Positions 17,284 to 26,746 of a stretch of 64,000 nucleotides of DNA are shown piece after piece; the stretch's first letter is position 1; the number at the start of each line of letters is the position of its first letter. The notes below the pieces were generated by a model, which worked only from the letters and a program-made list of their open reading frames with translations, had not been told where the DNA came from and did no database searches. The translations under genes were made by a program, and so were the position numbers. The DNA is from Burkholderiales bacterium (lineage in GTDB: Bacteria > Pseudomonadota > Gammaproteobacteria > Burkholderiales > SG8-39): the NCBI GenBank assembly GCA_027493935.1, contig JAOSJV010000001.1:930001-994000 (forward strand). Reading direction: 5' to 3'.

Positions 17284-18252
17284 CTAGCGCCGCTGCGCCG
17301 CCGCGAGCGCCGCGCGCACTGCGCCCACGAGCGCGCGCTGCTCCGCGCGCGGGTGGAACAGCGCGCGCCGCGCGCGCGTCGCGCGCGCGAGCCGCGCGTA
17401 GTACGCCGGGTCGTCCGCCGCGCGCCGCACCAGCCGCGCGAGCGCCGCCGCCTCGCCGAGCGGGAAGTAGCCCGGATAGCCGCGCCCGAGCATGCCGAGG
17501 TTGCCCGAGATGCGCGAGGCGAGCACCGGCGTGCCGATGCGTGCCGCCTCGGCGATCACGTTGGCGCCGCCCTCCATCACCGAGCTCACGACCAGGAGGT
17601 GGCTGCGCGCGATCCACGCGAGCGCGCGAGCGTGCGGCGTGCCGCCCGTCCAGCGGTAGCGCGGCTCGCGCGCGGCGCGGGCCGCGGCCTCGCGCGCCAT
17701 CGCCGTAGACATCGCCTCGCCGACCTGCACCACCTCGACATCGTCGCGCTCAGGCAGGTGCGCGAGCGCATCGGCCGCGCGGAACGGGTCCTTCTCCTCG
17801 CGCAGGTGCCCGACGACCACGACGCGGAAGCGCCGCCGCGGCGGAGCACGCGGCGGCCCCTCTGCCGCCGACTGGTACACGACGTGCGTGCGCGCGCGGT
17901 AGCGGCGCGGCAGGATGCGCCGGCCGTCCTCCTGCAGCACGACGAGGCGGGTCGCGAGCTCGAGCGAGGCGCGCGCCTCGGCCGAGATCGCGAGATCGCG
18001 GTAGAGATCGGTGCCGGTGAGTGCGAGCACGAGCGCCGCGTCGGGCCTAGCCGCGCGAAAGCGGGCGATCGACGCGTGGCTGCGCCGCGCGTGCAGCGCG
18101 ACGAGCGCATCGCAGCGCTCGCCGCGCCACTCGGTGGCGACCGTGACTGCATGCCCGGCCGCACGCAGCAGCCGCGCCCAGCGCACCGCGGTGTGGCGGT
18201 TGCCGGTGCGCGTGCCGGCGCGCGCCGGCGTGACGATTGCAATCCTCGGCAA
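17284..18252 (-). CDS. senB: TIGR04348-type glycosyltransferase, candidate selenosugar synthase
   Basis: A 322-residue GT-B glycosyltransferase of group 1 type. It starts PRIAIVTPARAGTRTGNRHT, a hallmark of the TIGR04348 family. VVVVGHLREEKDPFRAADAL and SSVMEGGANVIAEAARIGTP are the C-terminal nucleotide-sugar site. Members near selD include SenB, which makes a selenosugar from selenophosphate and UDP-sugar in selenoneine synthesis. Here selD is the next functional gene, divergent, which supports that role, but no senA is visible. The TTG at 18252 is chosen by family alignment; upstream sequence does not fit. Confidence 0.72.
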   Translation of the reverse strand: MPRIAIVTPARAGTRTGNRHTAVRWARLLRAAGHAVTVATEWRGERCDALVALHARRSHASIARFRAARPDAALVLALTGTDLYRDLAISAEARASLELATRLVVLQEDGRRILPRRYRARTHVVYQSAAEGPPRAPPRRRFRVVVVGHLREEKDPFRAADALAHLPERDDVEVVQVGEAMSTAMAREAAARAAREPRYRWTGGTPHARALAWIARSHLLVVSSVMEGGANVIAEAARIGTPVLASRISGNLGMLGRGYPGYFPLGEAAALARLVRRAADDPAYYARLARATRARRALFHPRAEQRALVGAVRAALAAAQRR

Positions 18253-18330
18253 GACCTCGACCCCCCGGATGGCGTATTCTCCCTGTTCCCGCGGGAGCAC
18301 ACACCGCGCCGCATTGGACGAGGGTACCCG

Positions 18331-18723
18331 ATGCCGACGATTCTCGAAGACGTACGGCCCGCGCTCGTGATGGACGCGAGCCCGTTGCGGCGCGATCTTC
18401 CCGCGAGCGGTGCGCGCCTGCACGCGCCCACCGCCGGGTTCGAGGGCGCGCGGCTGCCGCGGCCCAAGCGCGCGATCGTCAATCCGCCGCTGCGGGGATC
18501 AGGCACGTCGCATGGTTCCTCGCGCGCCGGCGGCGCGCCCGGCCCCGGTGCCGGACTTGCGCACGCGCACCGCGGATGGAGCACGGCCGAGCGTGCCGGC
18601 CGCGGCGTGCAAGCGGCGTGTAAGGAATCGGCCGGGCGGCCGACTTCCGGGACTGCCGTCGCGCCAGATCGCGGCCAGCGCCCTGCTGAGATAAGCTCTT
18701 CGCTTCATGAACGCACCGCATAA
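18331..18723 (+). CDS. Orphan ORF of unknown function between senB and selD
   Basis: This frame opens with ATG behind GAGGG at six-base spacing. The first 60 codons (MPTILEDVRPALVMDASPLR onward, through RLPRPKRAIVNPPL) have normal codon bias; the rest is low-complexity Gly/Arg/Ala and overlaps the selD start. I recognise no domain. It could be a short real gene, the 5-prime stub of a gene lost by deletion, or a leader region. It does not resemble SenA. Confidence 0.3.
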   Translation: MPTILEDVRPALVMDASPLRRDLPASGARLHAPTAGFEGARLPRPKRAIVNPPLRGSGTSHGSSRAGGAPGPGAGLAHAHRGWSTAERAGRGVQAACKESAGRPTSGTAVAPDRGQRPAEISSSLHERTA

Positions 18724-19768
18724 AATCCGTCTCACCGAGTACAGCCACGGCGGGGGCTGCGGCTGCAAGATCGCCCCCGCGGTCCTGACCGAGATCCTCG
18801 CCGCCACGCCGATCCGCGGCTTGCCGGCCGACCTGCTGGTCGGCACCCAGACCGCCGACGACGCCGCGGTGTACCGGCTGAACGACGCGCAGGCGGTGGT
18901 CGCGACGACCGACTTCTTCACACCGATCGTCGACGATCCGTACGACTTCGGCCGTATCGCCGCGACCAACGCGCTCTCCGACGTCTACGCCATGGGCGGC
19001 CGGCCGATCTTCGCGCTGGCGGTCGTCGGCATGCCGCTCGACAAGCTGCCGATGGGCGTGATCGGTCGCATCCTGCAGGGCGGGGAGGCGGTGTGCACCG
19101 AAGTCGGCATTCCGGTCGCCGGCGGTCACTCGATCGATACGCTGGAGCCGATCTACGGGCTGGTCGCGCTCGGGCTCGTGCACCCGGAGCACGTGAAGCG
19201 CAACGACACGGGGCGCGACGGCGACGTGCTGGTGCTCGGCAAACCGCTCGGCGTCGGCGTGCTGTCGGCGGCCCTGAAGAAGGGCGGGCTTGCGCACGCC
19301 GGGTACGCGGCGATGATCGAGACCACCACGAAGCTCAACACACCGGGCGAGGCGCTGGCGCGGCTGCCCGGCGTGCACGCCATGACCGACGTCACCGGCT
19401 TCGGCCTCGCCGGGCACCTGCTCGAGATGTGCCGCGGCGCCGGGCTTGCGGCGCAGATCCGGCTCGATGCGCTCCCGGTCGTTCCCGAGGCGCTCGAGTG
19501 GGCGCGGCAGGGGGTGAAGACCGGCGCGAGCGATCGCAACTGGAAGAGCTACGGCGCCGAGGTGGAGCTCGCGACAGCGGCGCCCGCGGCGACGCACGAG
19601 CTCGCGCGCGTGCTCCTGACCGACCCGCAGACGAGCGGCGGTCTGCTCGTCGCCTGCGCGCCGCAGGCCGAAGCCGCGGTGCTCGCGGAGTTCGCGCGCG
19701 GCGGCTTCGCCGATGCGCGCGCGATCGGACGCCTGGCGGCCGGGGCGCCGCGCGTCCTGGTGCGCTGA
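18707..19768 (+). CDS. selD: Selenide, water dikinase (SelD/SenC)
   Basis: A 353-residue selenophosphate synthase that uses ATP and selenide. The active-site loop is GGGCGCKIAP, with Cys where some bacteria have selenocysteine. LVGTQTADDAAVYRL and the Gly-rich DVTGFGLAGHLLEM are family blocks. The protein is complete and uninterrupted. It is adjacent to a SenB-like glycosyltransferase, so its selenophosphate may feed a selenosugar or selenoneine pathway as well as, or instead of, selenocysteine or selenouridine. No SelA, SelB, tRNA-Sec or MnmH gene lies in the window. Confidence 0.95.
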   Translation: MNAPHKIRLTEYSHGGGCGCKIAPAVLTEILAATPIRGLPADLLVGTQTADDAAVYRLNDAQAVVATTDFFTPIVDDPYDFGRIAATNALSDVYAMGGRPIFALAVVGMPLDKLPMGVIGRILQGGEAVCTEVGIPVAGGHSIDTLEPIYGLVALGLVHPEHVKRNDTGRDGDVLVLGKPLGVGVLSAALKKGGLAHAGYAAMIETTTKLNTPGEALARLPGVHAMTDVTGFGLAGHLLEMCRGAGLAAQIRLDALPVVPEALEWARQGVKTGASDRNWKSYGAEVELATAAPAATHELARVLLTDPQTSGGLLVACAPQAEAAVLAEFARGGFADARAIGRLAAGAPRVLVR

Positions 19769-19824
19769 GCGGCGCGCCGGCGCCGCGTGGCGAAACGAAC
19801 GATCGGGAACGAGGGCGCGCGGCC

Positions 19825-21355
19825 GTGACAGAGCGATTCGACGCGATCGTGGTCGGCGCGGGCCAGGCGGGGCCAGCGCTCGCGGTGCGCCTCGCCAAGG
19901 CCGGTGGAAAAGTCGCGCTGGTGGAGCGCAACCTCTTCGGCGGCACCTGCGTCAACACCGGCTGCGTTCCGACCAAGACGCTGGTCGCGAGCGCGCGCGT
20001 CGCGCACGTGGCGCGCACGGCCGCGGCCTACGGCGTCGACATCGGCGGCCGCGTGACCGTGGACATGCGCAAGGTGAAGGCGCGCAAGGACGGCGTCGTC
20101 GAGGCCTCGCGCCAGGGTGTGGAGCGCTGGCTGCGCGGCACCGAAGGCGTCACCGTCATACGGGGCCACGCGCGCTTCGCGGATCCGAAGACGCTCGCGG
20201 TGGAGGGCGCACGCTTCGCGGCCGAGCGCATCTTCCTCAACGTCGGCGGCCGCCCGAGCGCGCCGCCGATCGAGGGCCTCGACGCGGTGCCCTACCTCAC
20301 CAGCTCGACGATGATGGACGTCGACTTCGTGCCCGAGCACCTGGTCGTGATCGGCGGCAGCTACATCGGGCTCGAGTTCGCGCAGATGTACCGCCGGTTC
20401 GGCGCCGAGGTGACGGTGGTGGAGATGTCGCCGCGGATCATCCCGCGCGAGGACGCGGAGGTCTCGGAGGCGATCCGCGAAGTGCTCGCGCAGGAAGGCG
20501 TCGCCATCCACACCAGCGCGCAGTGCATCTCGGTGGCGAAGGACGGGAAGGGCGTCGTGCTCGGCGTAGACTGCGACCAGTCGCTGCCGGCGGTGCGCGG
20601 CAGCCACCTGCTGGTCGCCGCCGGGCGCCGACCGAACACCCACGATCTCGGGCTCGAGGCGGCCGGCATCGAGACCGATCCGCAGGGCTTCATCCCGGTG
20701 GACGAGCGGCTCGAGACGCGCGTGCCGGGCATCTTCGTGCTCGGCGACGCGAACCGGCGCGGCGCGTTCACGCACACCTCGTACAACGACTACGAGATCG
20801 TGGCCGCCAACCTGTGCGACGGCGCCGACCGGAAGGTCTCCGACCGCATCCCCGCGTATGCGCTCTTCGTCGACCCGCCGCTCGGCCGCGTCGGCATGAC
20901 CGAGGCGGGAGGTGCGCAGGTCCGGCCGTCCGGCCCTGGTGGCGAAGCGTCCGATGTCGCGCGTCGGGCGCGCGCGCGAGCGCGGCGAGACCGCGGGCTT
21001 CATGAAGGCGCTGGTCGACGCCGAGACGAAACGGATTCTCGGCGCCGCGATACTGGGCATCGAGGGCGACGAGGTGATCCACGTGCTCATCAACGTGATG
21101 AACGCGCACCTGCCCTACACCGCGTTGCAGGCGGCGGTGCCGATCCATCCGACCGTCGCGGAGCTGCTGCCGACGCTGTTCGAGGACCTGCGCCCGCTCG
21201 CAGAGGAAACCCCCTCCCGCATGAGCCGTCCCCGCAAAGGCCGAGCACCTGCCCCGCCTGACGAGGGGGATCTGCCCACGAGTCATCCCCGCGAAAGCGG
21301 GGATCCACTCGGCCTTCGCAGATCGTGGGCTGGAATCTCGCTCCCGCGGGAATGA
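19825..21355 (+). CDS. FAD-dependent pyridine nucleotide-disulfide oxidoreductase (frameshifted)
   Basis: A mercuric-reductase/dihydrolipoamide-dehydrogenase-like flavoprotein. VVGAGQAGPALAVRLAKAGG binds FAD, GGTCVNTGCVPTK is the redox-active C-x4-C, HLVVIGGSYIGLEFAQ binds NAD(P)H and HPTVAELLPTL is the dimer interface His. The frame shifts by one near 20905-20912. It lacks the N-terminal HMA domain and C-terminal vicinal cysteines of MerA, so mercury reduction is unlikely; the substrate is unknown. The restored frame runs about 45 residues past the expected end into a dispersed repeat, which may be artefactual. Confidence 0.82.
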
Positions 21356-21358
21356 CGA
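21282..21358. repeat. Dispersed repeat family B (VIPAKAGI-type)
   Basis: GTCATCCCCGCGAAAGCGGG and a partner CGCTCCCGCGGGAATGACG flank about 40 bases. A degenerate half-copy precedes it from about 21225. Related copies occur at 25226, 44205-44385, 50705-50895 and 54718. This copy overlaps the apparent 3-prime end of the flavoprotein gene. Confidence 0.8.
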
Positions 21359-21463
21359 ATCCTTGCAACGCTTCCTCGGGGCGGTCGCGGCGGCGTTCCG
21401 CGCGGCGCGCGTGCCCGGACGCCGGGCGTTTGCTACCCTTGCGCCATGACGAGGGAGAAACCG

Positions 21464-21796
21464 ATGAGAGCGATCGTGATCGCCGCGCTCGCGCTGTCGA
21501 CCGGCGGCTGCACGAGCTGGTGGCCGTGGGGCGGCAGCTCGGGCGAGGTGCCGCGCGTGCCGCCAGGCGCGACCGCCTACAAGTGTGATGGCGGCAAGGA
21601 ACTCTTCGTGCGCTATCTCGAGGGCGGCAAGTCGGCGATGATCGTATTCCCCGAGCGCGAGTTCCGGCTCGACCGCGTCGGCGACGCGGGCGGCCGTTAC
21701 TCGAACGGCCGGACGACGCTCACGCTCGACGGCGGCGCCGCGACGTTGCAGGACGGTTCCGCGGCGACGCACACGAACTGCAAACCGGCAACCTGA
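21464..21796 (+). CDS. MliC-family lipoprotein (putative lysozyme inhibitor)
   Basis: A 110-residue lipoprotein precursor. The signal peptide is MRAIVIAALALSTGGC, with Cys16 as the likely lipidation site. The mature part has YKCDGGKELFVRYLEGGKSA, GGRYSNGRTTLTLDGGAATL and a terminal Cys, the pattern of the MliC/COG3895 C-type lysozyme inhibitor family. It would protect peptidoglycan from lysozyme in the periplasm or outer membrane. ATG 21464 is chosen over 21446 because GAGGGAG sits six bases before it. Confidence 0.78.
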   Translation: MRAIVIAALALSTGGCTSWWPWGGSSGEVPRVPPGATAYKCDGGKELFVRYLEGGKSAMIVFPEREFRLDRVGDAGGRYSNGRTTLTLDGGAATLQDGSAATHTNCKPAT

Positions 21797-21798
21797 CA

Positions 21799-21858
21799 CT
21801 CCCTCCTCTTAGAAGGAGGGGTGGCCGCGGGAGCGGCCGGGGTGGTGGCGCCGCAGGC
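21799..21858. repeat. Dispersed repeat family A, single copy
   Basis: CCCTCCTCTTAGAAGGAGGG, then GGCCGCGGGAGCGGCC and CGGGGTGGTGGCGCC, match the units at 135-316. It lies between convergent mliC-like and racemase genes, where it could act as a terminator. Confidence 0.75.
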
Positions 21859-21890
21859 GTGGGGCCCAAGGAAGGCCGAGGCCCGCTGCG

Positions 21891-22559
21891 TCACCAGCCG
21901 AGCCGCACCCGCCCGATCGCCATCGCGGTGGCCGCCTGGGTCGGCTCGACCACGGGGATCCCGATCTCGTTCTCGAGCTCGTCGCGGTATTGCGCCATAC
22001 CGGCGCAGCCCATGACGAGCACGTTGGCGCCCTTCTCTTCGCGCAGCCGCTTGCCGACCTCGATCATGCGCCCCTTCGTCCTGCGCGTGTCGGCGAGCTC
22101 GACCACCGGCACGTCGATCGGCAGATCGCCGGCGCAGCGGTCCGCGACGCCCATGCCGCCGATCAGCCGCAGGTGGCGCGGCACCGAACCGGCGAGGATC
22201 GCGATCACGCCGAAGCGCTGCCCCAGCGTGAGCGCGGTGAGGATGCCGCTTTCCATGATGCCGAGCACCGGTTTGCGCGTGACCTCGCGCACCGCGTGCA
22301 GTCCGGGGTCGCTGAAGCATGCGATGACGTAGGCGTCGGCGCGCCGGTCGAGCTCACCGATCAACCGGAGGAGCGGCGTGACCACGCCGTCGACGTCGCG
22401 CTGGGTCTGGATGCCCGGCGGCCCCTCCTTCAGCGTCAGGCACTCGACCTTCGGCCCGCCCGGGATGCGCAGCGGCTCGACCGCGCGGTCGATGCCCTCG
22501 GTGACCTTCTCGCTCGAGTTCGGGTTGATGACGTAGATCGTGCCGGCGTGCGTCGTCAT
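21891..22559 (-). CDS. hyuA: Hydantoin racemase (Asp/Glu racemase superfamily)
   Basis: A 222-residue Asp/Glu/hydantoin racemase. It starts with TIYVINPNSSEKVTEGID, the N-P-N-S block of hydantoin racemases. The two catalytic cysteines lie in VIACFSDPGLHAV and VMGCAGMAQYRDE. It interconverts D- and L-5-substituted hydantoins without a cofactor. It is divergent from the hydantoinase gene, with which it shares a 147-base promoter region, so the racemase, hydantoinase and carbamoylase together convert racemic hydantoins to D-amino acids. Confidence 0.88.
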   Translation of the reverse strand: MTTHAGTIYVINPNSSEKVTEGIDRAVEPLRIPGGPKVECLTLKEGPPGIQTQRDVDGVVTPLLRLIGELDRRADAYVIACFSDPGLHAVREVTRKPVLGIMESGILTALTLGQRFGVIAILAGSVPRHLRLIGGMGVADRCAGDLPIDVPVVELADTRRTKGRMIEVGKRLREEKGANVLVMGCAGMAQYRDELENEIGIPVVEPTQAATAMAIGRVRLGW

Positions 22560-22706
22560 GTGCGCTCCGCATCCCGGGGCGCCGCGCGCCCCCAAACCGG
22601 GAAGGGCGTAGTCTAGCGCGACGCTCGCCGCGGGCGCGGCGGCCCGCGTTTTCGGCATAATTGGGCTTTGGGTGCGCGCGATTCCCGCGTTTTCCGCGAT
22701 CGATCC

Positions 22707-24161
22707 ATGCAGGACTTCGACCTCACGATCCGCAACGGCACGGTGGTGACCGCCACCGACACCTTCGCCGCAGACATCGGCGTCAAGGGCGGGCAGATCG
22801 CGGCGCTCGCCAAGGGGCTTCCGGCGGGCAAGCGCGACATCGACGCCGCGGGCAAGCTCGTGCTGCCAGGCGGCGTCGACAGCCATTGCCACATCGAGCA
22901 GCTATCGAGCAACGGCATGATGACCGCGGACGATTTCTACTCGGGCACGGTGTCGGCCGCGTTCGGCGGCACGACCACGATCATCCCGTTCGCGGCGCAG
23001 CACCGCGGCATGAAGATCCGCGACGTGGTGGCCGACTACGCCAAGCGCGCCAGGGAAAAGGCGGTCGTCGACTACTCGTTCCACTTGATCGTGGCCGATC
23101 CAACCGAGGAGGCGCTGACGCAGGACCTGCCGGCGTTTATCGGCAAGGGCATCACGTCGTTCAAGGTCTACATGACCTACGACCGGCTGAAGATCGACGA
23201 CTACCAGATGCTCGACGTGCTGCTCACCGCGGAGAAGCACGGCGCGCTCGTCATGGTGCACGCCGAGAACCATGACATGATCCGCTGGCTCGCGAAGCGC
23301 CTGCTCGACCGCGGACACACCGCACCGAAGTTCCACGCGGTGAGCCACGCGCCGCTCGCCGAGAGCGAGGCCGCGAACCGGGTGATCCACCTGTCGCGGC
23401 TGCTCGACGTGCCGGTGCTCGTCGTGCACGTTTCGGGCGTCGAGACGGTGCGCGCGATCCGCGCCGCGCAGAACCTCGGCGCGCGGGTATACGCGGAGAC
23501 CTGCCCGCAGTACCTGTTCCTGAAGGCCTCCGACATCAGCCGGCCGGGCGTGGAAGGGGGCGAAGTTCTGCTGCAGCCCGCCGCCGCGCGACGAGGCCTC
23601 GCAGAACGCGCTGTGGGCCGGACTCGCCGACGGCACGTTCCAGGTATTCTCGTCCGACCACGCCCCTTACCGTTTCGACGAGAGCGGGAAGCTGCCGAAG
23701 GGCGACAAGACGACCTTCAAGGACATGGCGAACGGAGTCCCCGGGATCGAGCTCAGGATGCCGCTCCTTTTCTCCGAGGGCGTCGGCAAGGGGCGCATCA
23801 GGCTGAACGATTTCGTGGCGCTGACGGCGACCAACCACGCGCGCATGTACGGTCTGCATCCGCGCAAGGGCACGATCGCGGTGGAGTCGGACGCCGATCT
23901 CGCGATCTGGGACCCGGAGAAGGAAGTGAAGATCGCCGCTGCGATGCTGCACGACAACGTCGGCTACACGCCCTACGAGGGCCGCACGATCAAGGGCTGG
24001 CCGAGATCGTCGTGAACCGCGGCCGTGTCGTCGTCGAGGGCGGCAAGCTGCAGGCCGATCGCGGGTCAGGCGAGTTCATCCCGCGCGGCACGCCCGAGCC
24101 GCTCGAGCAGGAGCGCAAGCCGACGACCGAGATGCGGCTGTTCAAGGCGCTGATCGCTTGA
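22707..24161 (+). CDS. hyuH: D-hydantoinase / dihydropyrimidinase (two compensating frameshifts)
   Basis: An amidohydrolase of about 484 residues that opens hydantoin or dihydropyrimidine rings. Metal site: GGVDSHCHIEQL (H-x-H), ITSFKVYMTY (carboxylated Lys), VMVHAENHD, VLVVHVSG and FSSDHAPYRF (Asp). An extra G in the run at 23554-23558 and a missing base near 24003 restore one another, so the central segment reads in another frame. Both sides match the family, so error is likely. A CATAAT at 22658 is a possible -10. The carbamoylase gene follows about 100 bases downstream. Confidence 0.9.
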   Translation: MQDFDLTIRNGTVVTATDTFAADIGVKGGQIAALAKGLPAGKRDIDAAGKLVLPGGVDSHCHIEQLSSNGMMTADDFYSGTVSAAFGGTTTIIPFAAQHRGMKIRDVVADYAKRAREKAVVDYSFHLIVADPTEEALTQDLPAFIGKGITSFKVYMTYDRLKIDDYQMLDVLLTAEKHGALVMVHAENHDMIRWLAKRLLDRGHTAPKFHAVSHAPLAESEAANRVIHLSRLLDVPVLVVHVSGVETVRAIRAAQNLGARVYAETCPQYLFLKASDISRPGVEGGEVLLQPAAARRGLAERAVGRTRRRHVPGILVRPRPLPFRREREAAEGRQDDLQGHGERSPRDRAQDAAPFLRGRRQGAHQAERFRGADGDQPRAHVRSASAQGHDRGGVGRRSRDLGPGEGSEDRRCDAARQRRLHALRGPHDQGLAEIVVNRGRVVVEGGKLQADRGSGEFIPRGTPEPLEQERKPTTEMRLFKALIA

Positions 24162-24262
24162 AGAGTCGACGGTTGGCAGCCGTTGTTCGGCGGCAAGCCC
24201 TCGACACGAGCGACTCCCCGCCCAGCACCGACTGCCTACCGCCCACCGCCCACTGAGTCCTT

Positions 24263-25211
24263 ATGCCCAGAAAGCTCGGCCTCGCTGCCGCCCAGCTCGG
24301 CCCCGTGAACCTCGCGGACTCGCGCGAGGCGGTCGTAAAGCGCCTCGTCGCGCTGTTCCGCGAGGCGACGGGCCGCGGCGCAAAAATTCGTCGTCTTCCC
24401 CGAGCTCGCGCTGACCACGTTCTTTCCGCGCTACTGGTTCGAAGACCAGGCCGAGGTCGACCGGCGGTTCTTCGAGCCGTCGATGCCGAACCCGGTGGTG
24501 CAGCCGCTCTTCGATCTCGCCCGCGAGCACGGGGTCGGCTTTTATCTCGGCTATGCCGAGCTCGCCACGGAGAATGGGCGCACGCGGCGGTTCAACACCG
24601 CGATCCTCGTCGGGCCGGACGGGCGCATCGTCGGCAAGTACCGCAAGGTCCACCTGCCCGGCCATGCCGACCACAAGCCGCAAGCGGCCTTCCAGCACCT
24701 CGAGAAGAAGTACTTCGAGGTGGGCAACCGCGGCTTCCGCGTCTGGCGCTTCCTAGACACCATCACCGGCATGCTGATCTGCAACGACCGGCGCTGGCCG
24801 GAGGCGTTCCGGGTGCTCACGCTGCAGGGGGCGGAGATCGTCGCGCTCGGCTTCAACACCCCGACCGAGAACCTGCACTATCCCGAGCCGCCGGCGCTGC
24901 GCGTGCACCATCACCTCATCATGGCGCAGGCGATGGCCTTCCAGAACGCCACCTGGCTCGTCGAGACCGCGAAGTGCGGCTTCGAGGACGGATTCCGCAT
25001 GTTCGGTCACTCGCTGATCGTCGCGCCCACGGGCGAGATCGCCGTGAAGTCCGCGACCGAGGAGGACGAGGTGATCTTCTTCAACGCCGACATCGACCTC
25101 GCAGCGAACCTCAAGCGCACCATGTTCGACTACGCCGCGCACCGCCGGCCCGAGCACTACAAGCTCATCGTCGAGAGAATCGGAGCAGAGGTGACCCCGT
25201 CGAGCGACTGA
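24263..25211 (+). CDS. hyuC: N-carbamoyl-D-amino-acid hydrolase (one frameshift)
   Basis: A nitrilase-superfamily enzyme of about 315 residues closely resembling Agrobacterium D-carbamoylase. The catalytic triad is visible: Glu in FPELALTTFFPRYWF, Lys in GKYRKVHLPGH and Cys in MLICNDRRWPEAFRV. It hydrolyses N-carbamoyl-D-amino acids to D-amino acids, CO2 and ammonia, the step after the hydantoinase encoded upstream. One extra A in the run at 24380-24385 breaks the frame early; the conserved VVFPEL block resumes at once, so this is probably an error. Confidence 0.9.
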
Positions 25212-25225
25212 CGGGAGCGGACGGG

Positions 25226-25305
25226 GTCATCCCCGCGGAAGCGGGGATCTCGCGGCACGGCAGGGCGCCGGGTCATCCCCGCGAAGACGGGGGCGCGCGT
25301 GACAG
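25226..25305. repeat. Dispersed repeat family B, two units
   Basis: GGTCATCCCCGCGGAAGCGG and GGTCATCCCCGCGAAGACGG lie about 45 bases apart between the carbamoylase stop and the UbiD gene. They fill most of this 159-base gap. Confidence 0.8.
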
Positions 25306-25370
25306 CACACCGACGGCGCGATGACGCGCAGCGTTGACGGGACGACGGAACAGCGAGACCGACATCGAGT

Positions 25371-26743
25371 ATGCCGCTCTTCGACTCCTCCGACCACCCG
25401 CAATCCATGCGGGCGTACCTGCAGGCGCTGGACGAGGATGACTGGCTGCGGGTGATCGAATCGCCCGCTGCCGCCGAGTACGAGGTCGCGGCCTATCTCG
25501 CGCTCGCCGGCACGGGGCCGGCGCTCGTCTTCGCAAACGTCCCCGGCCACACGATGCGGGTGGTCGGGAACCTGCTCCCGTCGCGCGAGCGCATCGCGCT
25601 CGGATTGTCCACGGCGCCGAACGCGCTGCAGAAGAAGCTGGTCGACGCGATACGCGCGCCGCTGCGTGGGCGCCGGGCCGACCGGGCGCCGTGCCAGCAG
25701 GTCGCCGTGGAGCGGCCCGACCTCGACACGCTGCCGATCCCCCGTTTCTTCGAGCACGAGACGGGCCCGTATCTCACTGCCGGGGCGATCGTCGCGCGTA
25801 ATCCGGACACCGGCGGCGCCAACCTCTCGTACGCCCGGCTGAAGCCGCTCGGCGGCAACCGCGCGATGATCGGCATCGCGCCGAACCATCATCTCGCGGT
25901 CTTCGCGCGAAGCGCTCGCCGCGCGCGGGGGCGCGGCTGCCGATCGCCGTGACGCTCGGCAACCATCCCACCGTTGCGATCGCGGCAGCGCTCTACCTGG
26001 GGCTCGGCGAGGACGAGATGAGCGTCGCCGGCGCGCTCCTCGGCGCGCCGGTCGAGCTTGCGCGCTGCGCCCACGCCGAACTCGACGTTCCGGCGCACTG
26101 CGAGCTCGTGCTCGAGGGGACGCTCGATCCCGTGACGCGCGCCGCCGAAGGGCCGGTGTCCGAGTTCCACGGCATGTACGAGAACTACGGCGAGGGCTAC
26201 GTGGTCGAGTTCTCGCGGCTCACCCGGCGCGCCGACGCGATGCTGCAGGTGATCCAGCCGGGCTACTACCCGGAGCACGTGTGGATCGGCGGCGAGGCGA
26301 TCGCGGCCGGGCTCGCCGTGCGCCTTGCCCGGACGCTCGCGAACGTGCGCGAGGTGGCGGTCACCCCGGGCGGCGCCGGGCGCATGCATGCGGTGATCGC
26401 GCTCGCGGCGCCGCGGCCCGGCGACGCCCGCGCGGCGGTGTTCGCCGCCTGGGCCGCCGTCAGCCTGGTGAAGCACGTCACGGTCGTCGATGACGACGTC
26501 GACCCGTGGGATCCGGTGCGCGTGGAGCGCGCGATCGCAACGCGCATGCGCGCCGATCGCGATCTCTTCGTCGAGCCTGCGGCCAGGACCGATCGCTCCG
26601 ATCCGCTCGCGCAAGGCGGGGTCATCGCCAAGCTCGGTATCGACGCGACGCGCAAGCCCGGCGACCGGGACGACTGGCGTGCGGCCGCGCCCCCGGCGGC
26701 GGTCGTCGAGCGGATCCGCCGCCGGCTGGCGGGCGCGGGCTGA
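25371..26743 (+). CDS. UbiD-family prenylated-FMN decarboxylase (two indels)
   Basis: A UbiD-type reversible decarboxylase of about 456 residues. Family blocks are TLPIPRFFEHETGPYLTAGA, GANLSYARLKPLGGN, TLGNHPTVAIAAALYLGLGE, EFHGMYENYGEG and the late LGIDATRKPGDRDDW. These enzymes use prenylated FMN to (de)carboxylate aromatic or unsaturated acids. The substrate cannot be read, and no UbiX is nearby. Two extra bases, near 25904-25908 and in a G run at 25925-25930, shift the frame. It is convergent with the TRAP genes, three bases apart. Confidence 0.88.
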
Positions 26744-26746
26744 GGC

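Noticed and set aside
18499-18706. Possible selenocysteine insertion element or in-frame TGA in selD
   Set aside because: The active-site codon in selD encodes Cys, and the frame has no internal stop, so no SECIS is needed.
19093-21261. 722-residue plus-strand frame spanning selD and the flavoprotein
   Set aside because: Its first part is an out-of-frame shadow of selD. Only the part from 19825 is real.
19825-21355. Mercuric reductase (merA)
   Set aside because: No HMA domain, no C-terminal Cys-Cys and no mer genes nearby, so only a generic disulfide oxidoreductase call is supported.
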